Positions 1-6,163 of a stretch of DNA of 6,711 nt are shown here, one piece after another. The stretch comes from Opitutaceae bacterium UBA4094 (GTDB lineage: Bacteria; Verrucomicrobiota; Verrucomicrobiia; Opitutales; Opitutaceae). The stretch spans positions 19,316 through 26,026 of the forward strand of contig DFYA01000008.1 of NCBI GenBank assembly GCA_002382525.1, given 5' to 3'. Position 1 is the stretch's first letter. Each line of letters opens with the position of its first letter. The position numbers were made by a program, and so were the translations under genes. Under the pieces are notes generated by a model. That model saw nothing but the letters and a program-made list of their open reading frames with translations, was not told the DNA's origin and searched no databases.

Positions 1-1622
1 ACTACCCGCTGCCCGCCGGCGGACCCGACGCCGCCATCTACCAGTCGTTCACCGTCGGTCGCGTGAAGTTCATCCTCACCGACCTCCGCTCCGAGCGCGA
101 CTCCAACAGCCTCACCGACAACTCCAGCAAGAGCATGATGGGCGCCTCGCAAAAACAGTGGTTCAAAAACCAATTGCTCGCCGCCCGCGACGCCAACGCC
201 CCGCTCATCGTCTGGGTCTCGTCTGTCCCGTTCGTCTCCTCCAGCGCCTCGCAGGACAACTGGGGCTCCTACCAAACCGAGCGCACCGAGCTGCTCACCT
301 TCATCCGCGACAACAACGTCCAGAACCTGGTGATCCTCTCCGGCGACATGCACGCCCTCGCCGCCGACGACGGTGCCGGCACCGAGGCCTATCTCGCCGG
401 CGTGCGCATCCCCGTTTTCCAAGCCGCCGCCCTCGCCCGTGGCGGCTCCGTCAAAGGCGGACCCTACACCATCGACGGAGCAACGATCACGCCGAGCTCC
501 GGCCTCGGCCGCTACGGCAACCTCGTGATCAACGACGATGGCACCACCCTCACCGCCACCTACGAGGGCCGCATCGCCAGCGGCAGCGACACCACGCTCA
601 GCGGTGTCTCCACCTGGCTCACCCACACCGTCACCACCGGCGGCTCCGGCTCCGCCCCCGTTGTGCGTAATCCTGTGGCGGATACCATGGCCCAAGAACG
701 CAACCCGTCCACCAACTACGGCACGAGCACCCGCCTCAACGCCTACGCCAAGACCGGCTGGAACGTGGAATCCTTCCTCCGCTTCGACGTCGCCAATCTC
801 GGCGGCACCGTCGCCTCCGCGACCCTCCGCCTCTGCCCGCGCACGGTCAACGGCACGCCCACCACCCACCGCCTCGATCTCGTTTCCAACAACACGTGGA
901 GCGAATCCTCCCTCACCTGGTCCAACCGCCCCGCCGGTTCCGGCTCGTGGATCCGCACGTGGACACCCGTGCTAAACGCCTACAACGAGATCGACGTCAC
1001 CTCCGCCGTCCAAGCCGCCTCGTCTGGACTCGTCTCGTTCCGCATCACCTCCACCACCGGCGACGATATCCGCTACGGCTCCCGCGAGGAGGCGCCCGCC
1101 TACCGCCCCGAGCTCGTCATCACGCTCGGCTCCACCCCGCCGACCACCACCTCGTCCTACCATCTCTACAGCGAAAGCGGCTCCGCCTTCGCCTCCGAGG
1201 GCGGCACGATTCAAACCAACGCCGTAACCGTCTCCACCCAAACCAGCGGCGCGCCCGAGGGTTCGCAGTATCTGCGCATCACCGACACCGGCCACTACGC
1301 GGGCTACAACTTCCACTTCGCCAACAACGACGCCAACAAGTCCTCGTGGGCCGACGCCACGCTTGTCTTCGACGTGCGCAGCGTCTCCAACGGCTCGTGG
1401 GAGATCGGCGCCCGCGACGCCCTCGGCGTGCAGAAGCGGTTCAACCTCTCCGCCTACATCACCCGCAACGGCTCCTGGGAAATCGCCACCGTCCCCTTGA
1501 GCCACTTCACCGCCCACGGCGTCAACTTGGGCCGCCTCCAAAAGATCTTCTTCTACCACCCGTGGGTGAGCGGCCAGGCCCTCGATTTCGACGACGTCCT
1601 CGTCCTCGACCCGACCCCGTAA
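1..1622 (+). CDS. PhoD-like metallophosphatase, C-terminal part, fused to DNRLRE and beta-sandwich modules (5' partial)
   Basis: The reading frame is open from base 3 and stops with TAA at 1620-1622, so about 539 residues are visible and the N-terminus lies outside the window. The GTG at 63 is an internal valine, not a start. The first ~210 visible residues look like the C-terminal half of PhoD-type alkaline phosphatase/phosphodiesterase: 'VKFILTDLRSERD', 'MGASQKQWFKNQLLAARD', 'VWVSSVPF', then the metal-site motif 'SGDMH' (GDMH at 342-353) followed by 'ALAADDG'. Known PhoD enzymes are exported and hydrolyse phosphate esters with metal cofactors. A DNRLRE-type beta-sandwich follows (about 657-1130; 'NPSTNYGTS', 'SFLRFDV', 'WSESSLTWSNRP', 'RPELVITLG'). 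After a Pro/Thr/Ser linker comes a second beta-sandwich (1158-1616) ending 'LDFDDVLVLD', as in galactose-binding-like carbohydrate modules. The two accessory modules suggest binding to a polysaccharide or cell surface. First visible gene of a plus-strand run; the next gene starts 27 bases on. The family call is firm, the substrate is unknown. Confidence 0.88.
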   Translation, partial: YPLPAGGPDAAIYQSFTVGRVKFILTDLRSERDSNSLTDNSSKSMMGASQKQWFKNQLLAARDANAPLIVWVSSVPFVSSSASQDNWGSYQTERTELLTFIRDNNVQNLVILSGDMHALAADDGAGTEAYLAGVRIPVFQAAALARGGSVKGGPYTIDGATITPSSGLGRYGNLVINDDGTTLTATYEGRIASGSDTTLSGVSTWLTHTVTTGGSGSAPVVRNPVADTMAQERNPSTNYGTSTRLNAYAKTGWNVESFLRFDVANLGGTVASATLRLCPRTVNGTPTTHRLDLVSNNTWSESSLTWSNRPAGSGSWIRTWTPVLNAYNEIDVTSAVQAASSGLVSFRITSTTGDDIRYGSREEAPAYRPELVITLGSTPPTTTSSYHLYSESGSAFASEGGTIQTNAVTVSTQTSGAPEGSQYLRITDTGHYAGYNFHFANNDANKSSWADATLVFDVRSVSNGSWEIGARDALGVQKRFNLSAYITRNGSWEIATVPLSHFTAHGVNLGRLQKIFFYHPWVSGQALDFDDVLVLDPTP

Positions 1623-1649
1623 CGCAACCCGCCGCTCCGCCTTCACCGC

Positions 1650-2342
1650 ATGCCCTCGCGCCGCTGTATCCTAATCGTCACTACAGCGGCGCTTCTCCCG
1701 ATCGCGACGTTCCTCCTCGCTCCGCATAGCGAAACGGCGGAGCCGCTCCGTCCGTCCTCTGCCGCCCGCTCCCCCCTTCCCTCGTCGTCACCGCCGGCCG
1801 CGTTCTCCCGTCCCCCCGCCTCTCCCTCACCCAAGTCCACCCCCGCCCCGTCCAGCGCCCGGAATCCCGCCGACCATTTCGCCAACCTCGCGCCTGGCCC
1901 CGAGGCCGAGGGCGCCTTCGCCGCTTGGGCCGAACACGATCCGTTCGCCGCCCTGGCCGCCACGCTCTCGCCAACCGCCTCCGAGTTCCTCGCCTCGCTC
2001 CAGCCCGTCGCCGCCGCCGCCGCCGCGCGCCGCGACCTCAACCGCCTCCTGCTCTGGCTCGCCGCCGATCCCGACACTCGCGCCACCGCCACCGTCCTCG
2101 TCCACGCCGCCAGCGTCGCCACGCGCGAGCACCCCGACCCCTTGCCTGACGGTGCCTTCGCCTTGCTCACCGAATTGTTCGCCGGACTCCCGCCTTCGCC
2201 CGCCCGCGACACGCTCTGGACGGGCTGGCTTGACCGTCATCTCGACGCCCACCCCGCAGCCGCCTCCGCCTGGCTGCCGCCCCCCACCCCTTTCCCGTCC
2301 GACCCAACCGACGACGGGCATCCCCAAAACAAAACCCCATGA
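1650..2342 (+). CDS. Exported or membrane-anchored Ala/Pro-rich protein of unknown function
   Basis: A 230-residue protein that I cannot assign to a named family. It has a short basic N-terminus (SRR) and a hydrophobic segment at residues 7-24, which would act as a signal peptide or membrane anchor; the cleavage site is unclear. A Ser/Pro-rich low-complexity stretch (about 34-72) follows, then an Ala-rich, probably helical region (74-213). In that region the pattern WxxxDP occurs twice (W93-P98 and W136-P141). Similar W...DP alanine-rich repeats are, from general knowledge, common in uncharacterised verrucomicrobial proteins. Codon use is strongly C/G-ended like the neighbours, which supports real coding. 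The start is the first ATG, 27 bases after the phosphatase stop; no Shine-Dalgarno is visible. The TGA overlaps the next gene's ATG, so it is probably co-translated with the glycoside hydrolase. It may be a partner or assembly factor for the flanking exported enzymes, but this is only inference from position. Confidence 0.75.
   Translation: MPSRRCILIVTTAALLPIATFLLAPHSETAEPLRPSSAARSPLPSSSPPAAFSRPPASPSPKSTPAPSSARNPADHFANLAPGPEAEGAFAAWAEHDPFAALAATLSPTASEFLASLQPVAAAAAARRDLNRLLLWLAADPDTRATATVLVHAASVATREHPDPLPDGAFALLTELFAGLPPSPARDTLWTGWLDRHLDAHPAAASAWLPPPTPFPSDPTDDGHPQNKTP
2339..2342 (+). promoter_or_regulatory. ATGA stop/start overlap (translational coupling site)
   Basis: The ATG of the glycoside hydrolase (2339-2341) overlaps the TGA of the upstream small protein (2340-2342). 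The bases before it are A/C-rich with no AGGAGG-like element. Translation of the hydrolase therefore probably depends on ribosomes finishing the upstream gene. The overlap is seen directly; the coupling is inferred. Confidence 0.7.
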
Positions 2343-3721
2343 AACCTCGCAATCCCCTGCTCCGGCCGGCCCTCGCCGCCGTTTCCGCCCTCGCCTTGCT
2401 CGCCGTCTCCGGCCTCCGCGCCGACGACACCATCACCGTAAACTGGACGTCCACCACCGCCACCGCCAAAAACATCGTCGGCCTCAACGGCTGGTCCGCC
2501 CACGAATCCGGCATCGCCTCCAACTCGTCCTATAAGAGCAGCCTCGGCGCCATCTACCCGTCCCTCTTCCGCATCCACGCGGCCGAGATGATGAACCCCA
2601 GCACCCACCCGAAGTCCTGGCTCAACGCCGACGGCCTCACCTGGAACGCCAACAAGATCAAAAGCATCATCGGCAACGTCAGCCCGCACGTGAACGAGAT
2701 CATGATCAACATCCCGCGCTGGCCCGCCGCCATGGCGCCCACCAACGCCAAGCTCCCCGCCGCCAAATGGGGTGAGTTCGCCGCCTTCTGCGCCAGTCTC
2801 GTGGACATCGCCCGCGTCCAGACCGGCAACACCAAGGTGGTCTACTTCGAGGTCCTCAACGAAGTGGACGGTTTCTACAACGGCTCGGCCGACATGACCG
2901 AGCTCATGAACCTCGTGAACCAGTGCCGCACCGCCATGCGCGCCAAGTCCACCGCCATCAAAATCGTGCCCGCCGCCTGGACCCAGCCCTATGACAGCGA
3001 CTTCGCGACCTTCATCACGAAGTTCAACAAGGACATCCACGCCGCCGCCGCCTACCACAACTACAGCACCTCCGGCACCACCACCGACCTGAACACGCTG
3101 TATAATAATTCCGAATACATCGGCACCAAGGCCAACGACATCCGCAACAAGCTCAACGCTCTCAGCAACGGCTCGGCCATCAAGCTGTTCATCGACGAGA
3201 CCAATACCTATGCCGTCTGGTCCGACGACTCCCAAAGCTACATGCGTTCCAACGAGGGCGCCGTCACCGTCGCCCTCACCTGGCGCGGCTGCATGAACTC
3301 GCTCGTCGGCGGCAAGATCTCCACCGACAACCTCACCATCTGGAACGATGCCGACAACATCTACGGCGCGATGAACGCCGCCAACGGTTACGCGCTCCGG
3401 CACACCGGTCGCATGCTCAAAGAGCTGCGCGAGCGTTTCTCCGCCGGCTACGTGCGCTCCACCTCCAGCTCGACGTCGAGCCTCCGCCCCATCGCCGTCA
3501 CCAACGGCACCCAGCGGAGCCTCATGATCATCAACCGCGACACCGCCAACGCCCGCACCGTGGACTTCACCTTCCAAAACGGCGCACCCGCCAACGGCGC
3601 GACCTGCACGTTGATCCGCCTCGACGACAACGGCATCAACACCACGACGTTCGCATGGAATGGAAACCCGCAAAACATCGTCCTCCAAAAGAACAGCGTG
3701 AACTTCCTCTACTGCCAGTAA
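2339..3721 (+). CDS. Secreted glycoside hydrolase, clan GH-A type (GH39-like)
   Basis: A 460-residue protein with a clear Sec signal peptide: N-terminal KPR, a hydrophobic core at about 11-24, and a probable cut after 'GLRA' (residue 28). The mature part looks like a (beta/alpha)8 glycosidase. 'YFEVLNEVD' places a Glu (E175) after Asn, as in the acid/base motif NE of clan GH-A, and 'KLFIDETN' places E287 as the likely nucleophile at the end of a later strand. Other barrel-like motifs are 'FRIHAAEM', 'IMINIPRWP' and 'AAAYHNYST'. The last ~85 residues ('RPIAVTNGTQRSLMIINRD' onward) look like the small C-terminal beta-sandwich often attached to such barrels. GH39 (beta-xylosidases, alpha-L-iduronidases) is the nearest fit from motif style and size, but the canonical 'WNEP' is 'LNEV' here, so a neighbouring or unassigned family is possible. 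It would cut a polysaccharide outside the cytoplasm. Last gene of the run, followed by a terminator. Confidence 0.82.
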   Translation: MKPRNPLLRPALAAVSALALLAVSGLRADDTITVNWTSTTATAKNIVGLNGWSAHESGIASNSSYKSSLGAIYPSLFRIHAAEMMNPSTHPKSWLNADGLTWNANKIKSIIGNVSPHVNEIMINIPRWPAAMAPTNAKLPAAKWGEFAAFCASLVDIARVQTGNTKVVYFEVLNEVDGFYNGSADMTELMNLVNQCRTAMRAKSTAIKIVPAAWTQPYDSDFATFITKFNKDIHAAAAYHNYSTSGTTTDLNTLYNNSEYIGTKANDIRNKLNALSNGSAIKLFIDETNTYAVWSDDSQSYMRSNEGAVTVALTWRGCMNSLVGGKISTDNLTIWNDADNIYGAMNAANGYALRHTGRMLKELRERFSAGYVRSTSSSTSSLRPIAVTNGTQRSLMIINRDTANARTVDFTFQNGAPANGATCTLIRLDDNGINTTTFAWNGNPQNIVLQKNSVNFLYCQ

Positions 3722-3757
3722 CGTTCCTTTAACCACCCTCGCCCTAGCATTCGCGCC

Positions 3758-3788
3758 CGCCGCCTCCTTCACTGGAGGCGGCGTTTTT
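3758..3788 (+). terminator. Rho-independent terminator after the glycoside hydrolase
   Basis: A perfect 10-base-pair GC-rich stem (3758-3767 with 3774-3783) encloses the six-base loop TTCACT and is followed directly by five T's (3784-3788). It begins 36 bases after the glycoside hydrolase stop codon. On the other strand the hairpin lies just past the end of the heparinase gene but has no T-tract after it, so it should act as an intrinsic terminator mainly for plus-strand transcription and shield the convergent gene from read-through. Confidence 0.92.
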
Positions 3789-3797
3789 GTGCATCGC

Positions 3798-5990
3798 TCA
3801 GAGCATGCGGAAAAACACGTCTCCGCCCGCCGCTTCACCCTCGATCTCGAAACCCGCCGAGTCGCGCGTATCGACCTGCAACGCCTCCGTCACCGGATTC
3901 CCGTTGTAGTCCAAGAACGTCGTCGGATCCACCGACCGGTGATTGATCCCGATCCGGTCCACGCGGTCCCCCAGGCGTATCTCCAAAGCGGTCACCTCCA
4001 TCGGCCCCAGCTCCTTGCCGCCGGCCGTCGCGCTCACCCGCCGCACCTTTAGCACCGGCGCCGCCTCGCCCGCAAACGGGACCACCACCGTCACCCATTG
4101 CGTCGGCCCCGTGGCCTTTCGCATTACACGCAGCGCCGGATGCTCGTGCCACGCGCCGTTCACATAATGCCTGGCGGTCTCGATCGAGACCGCGTCCGCG
4201 CCGACCTCCGGCAAATGCAGCATTACGTTCACCGCACCGCCCGTCGTCATGAAGGTCTCCGCTCCGTCGCGCGCGACCGTTCGGCCCGCCGCCAGGTGCC
4301 ACCACAAATCATACGCGTGCGCCTCCTTCGCCGACAACAGATCCACCACCACCCAATAACGCCCGCGCACCGAGAGCACTTTGCGCGTGTGCACCACTGG
4401 GTCATCGAAGCGCGTGTAGCCATACTGGCTCGCGAAGAAGAAATCCCACTCCGGCGTCGCGCGGAAATCCCACACCTTCACCGGCGCCTTGCGGGTCGAA
4501 TCCCAATGCAGCGTGCGCACATGCTGGTCCTGCCCGTCCACCGCCACGGTGTTATGCGCGCGCGTCGACACCAGATACTTTCGGTCGCGATTCCACGCGT
4601 AATATCCCTTGCCCGAATCGATCAACAGCTCCCGCCCAAACGCATTCATCACCACGCTTAACTCGTCCGCATGACAATGCCCGCCGACACCGGGCCCTGC
4701 GCGCATCGCCACGTAGTGCGCCTTCGCCGACCAATCCGAACGACTCAACAAATAGCCGCCTTTCGTAAAGGCCACCGCCGTCGCGGACGGCTCGCGGGGT
4801 TCGATTTTTTCATACGCGGTCAGCCGCTCGGGCGCGAACAGCCAGCGATACCGAAGCGGAAATTTCGGAGTCGCCTGCGACCTGAAATCCGCCCGCCCAA
4901 ACAACAACGCCCCCACCGCGAGCACCGCCCGCATTTCAAACTCCGGACGCTCGCCCGTCTGCGACTCGGTGTCGCCAATACGCGGCAGGTCGCCCTCCGG
5001 CGTGATCAGATGCAGCACCACCTCGAAGGCTTTCGCCAATCGCTCCGCCACCGCCGGCCCGAGGTCCAGCCCGAGTTTTTGGCACAGCGGCAGCAGCTCA
5101 TAAAAATCCCGCATCGCCACCAGTTGATAAAGCGGACTCGCCTCAAACTGCACCCCGTCGGCGTAGAAGTTTTCCAAGCAAAACTTCGGCAGCTCGCGCA
5201 GCGCGTGCTCGCGCCACTCCGCCGCCTCCGCGTGTTCGCGAAACAGCACTGCGACGAGCAGCAGCCCTCGTAGTTGCATCAGGGCGTGATTGCCGTGCAG
5301 CCCATGAAATTGCCGCACATAACGCGCGTTCTCGATGAGGGCCTTGAACAGCGCCGCCCGCGTCTCCGGCCGGAAGGCTTCCGCGCTTTGGAACGCCAAA
5401 AACGCCTCCGTCAAAGCAAACAAGCGAACCCCGGCGGTCAGGGCGCCCCAAACCCCGTGCTCGATTCGGAAACGTCCATCCACCGGCACCGGACAGTCCG
5501 CAATATAATCGGTGATGATTTCGTCAAAACAGACCGCATAGCGTGGGTCGCCGGTGAGCACGTAGGCCCGGGTGAGATCGCCCAACCAGCCGAAGCGCGG
5601 GAACGCGTCCTTGTCCTCCAGTTCCGTCCAAGGCCAGCGCCCGTCCACGCGCCGCACCTCCGCCTTGAAATGCAACGCGGCGAGCGCGACCTCGCCCGCC
5701 ACCATCTGTTCGGCCCGCGTCATCATGCCGGCCAGCTCCTCGGAAGCATGATTCGCGCGAATGGATTCGGCCAGCGCCGCGACCTCGGCGCCGCCGTAGT
5801 AGCCGCGCCCTTCCGCCGTCGCCGCGACGTGCGCGAGATAGCGCGCCAGCGCCGCCGCAGGCGTCTCCTCCGAGCAGCCATTCGTCAGACCATCCCATCG
5901 GAGGTCCGCGACACTTTGCGCATCGGAAGGCAGCGGACGCGTGCAGTCCGGATCGTGACGTTTCAGTGGGTATTGGAAGGTAGATGACAT
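3798..5990 (-). CDS. Heparinase II/III family protein (probable polysaccharide/oligosaccharide lyase)
   Basis: A 730-residue protein from ATG at 5990. The frame runs open to an earlier ATG at 6086, but that extra segment is encoded by a REP-like repeat and by sequence with no protein-like character, so 5990 is preferred; no Shine-Dalgarno precedes either. Residues ~45-330 form the alpha/alpha-toroid expected of the family ('FPRFGWLGDLTRAYVLTGDPRYA', 130-152). The N-H pair in 'HGNHALMQ' (N234, H235) and the Tyr in 'DGVQFEASPLY' (Y288) match the positions of catalytic residues in related lyases. Residues ~405-730 are the beta-sandwich domain with the family hallmark 'GGHCHADELS' (H438, H440) followed by 'LIDSGKGYY' and 'STRAHNTVAVDG'. 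These enzymes cleave uronic-acid-containing polysaccharides (heparin/heparan, alginate and others) by beta-elimination. No signal peptide is visible, so it may act on imported oligosaccharides in the cytoplasm. The specific substrate (PL12, PL15, PL17, PL21 or an unclassified group) is not decidable here. Confidence 0.88.
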   Translation of the reverse strand: MSSTFQYPLKRHDPDCTRPLPSDAQSVADLRWDGLTNGCSEETPAAALARYLAHVAATAEGRGYYGGAEVAALAESIRANHASEELAGMMTRAEQMVAGEVALAALHFKAEVRRVDGRWPWTELEDKDAFPRFGWLGDLTRAYVLTGDPRYAVCFDEIITDYIADCPVPVDGRFRIEHGVWGALTAGVRLFALTEAFLAFQSAEAFRPETRAALFKALIENARYVRQFHGLHGNHALMQLRGLLLVAVLFREHAEAAEWREHALRELPKFCLENFYADGVQFEASPLYQLVAMRDFYELLPLCQKLGLDLGPAVAERLAKAFEVVLHLITPEGDLPRIGDTESQTGERPEFEMRAVLAVGALLFGRADFRSQATPKFPLRYRWLFAPERLTAYEKIEPREPSATAVAFTKGGYLLSRSDWSAKAHYVAMRAGPGVGGHCHADELSVVMNAFGRELLIDSGKGYYAWNRDRKYLVSTRAHNTVAVDGQDQHVRTLHWDSTRKAPVKVWDFRATPEWDFFFASQYGYTRFDDPVVHTRKVLSVRGRYWVVVDLLSAKEAHAYDLWWHLAAGRTVARDGAETFMTTGGAVNVMLHLPEVGADAVSIETARHYVNGAWHEHPALRVMRKATGPTQWVTVVVPFAGEAAPVLKVRRVSATAGGKELGPMEVTALEIRLGDRVDRIGINHRSVDPTTFLDYNGNPVTEALQVDTRDSAGFEIEGEAAGGDVFFRML

Positions 5991-6034
5991 GGGGAAAATG
6001 GGTTCAATTACGCGTTCTCGAAAGTGTCCGTCCT

Positions 6035-6099
6035 GTAGGCCGCGAGCTTGCTCGCGCTCCGACCGCGCTCGCAAGAGCGCCTGCAAGCAGGCGGCCTAC
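6035..6099. repeat. Pair of inverted REP-like units (BIME-like element)
   Basis: Two 22-base units face each other: unit A at 6035-6056 (plus) and unit B at 6078-6099 (minus), 21 bases apart. Read in its own direction, each starts GTAGGCCGC, has an identical CTTG loop and ends GCG. The stem arms differ, GAG/CTC in A and CTG/CAG in B, so base pairing is kept by two compensatory pair changes. The unit starts also pair with each other over 9 bases (6035-6043 with 6091-6099), closing a cloverleaf-like fold. The spacer adds a third hairpin (GCGCTC, GCAA loop, GAGCGC; 6065-6080). A GTAG tetranucleotide before a hairpin is the known hallmark of bacterial REP elements mobilised by RAYT (Y1-type, TnpA-REP) transposases. 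It sits in the gap between two minus-strand genes, a typical location. No RAYT gene is in the window. Confidence 0.82.
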
Positions 6100-6163
6100 G
6101 TCGGAGGACGAGGTGGCAAAACACCGTTTGAATAGATCACCAAATATTCGAGCACCCACGCTC

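Noticed and set aside
972..1646. 224-residue minus-strand open frame opposite the phosphatase modules
   Set aside because: Low-complexity Gly/Val/Ala composition with no motif; antisense to conserved DNRLRE and beta-sandwich coding sequence.
896..1729. 277-residue plus-strand frame overlapping the phosphatase tail and next gene
   Set aside because: Arg/Pro/His-rich translation typical of an out-of-frame read of GC-rich coding sequence.
3101..3106. Perfect TATAAT inside the glycoside hydrolase gene
   Set aside because: No TTGACA-like box at the right spacing (3078-3083 is not similar), and the bases encode Tyr-Asn in frame; probably chance codon use.
2237..3838. 533-residue minus-strand open frame opposite the glycoside hydrolase
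   Set aside because: It is antisense to a gene with clear signal peptide and catalytic motifs. Its Gly/Val/Asp-rich composition is what C-ended codons give when read in reverse.
5274..5987. 237-residue plus-strand frame opposite the heparinase gene
   Set aside because: Arg-rich, no recognisable motifs, fully antisense to the conserved N-terminal domain of the heparinase family protein.
5991..6086. N-terminal extension of the heparinase protein by 32 residues
   Set aside because: The extra codons fall in the REP pair and the short gap after it; the peptide is Arg/Glu-rich with no signal-peptide or domain character. The ATG at 5990 gives a natural start.
6111..6163. Relatively AT-rich stretch upstream of the REP pair as a promoter for the heparinase gene
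   Set aside because: It is the least GC-rich part of the gap, but I found no -35/-10 pair with good spacing on the minus strand, so a promoter cannot be supported by sequence alone.
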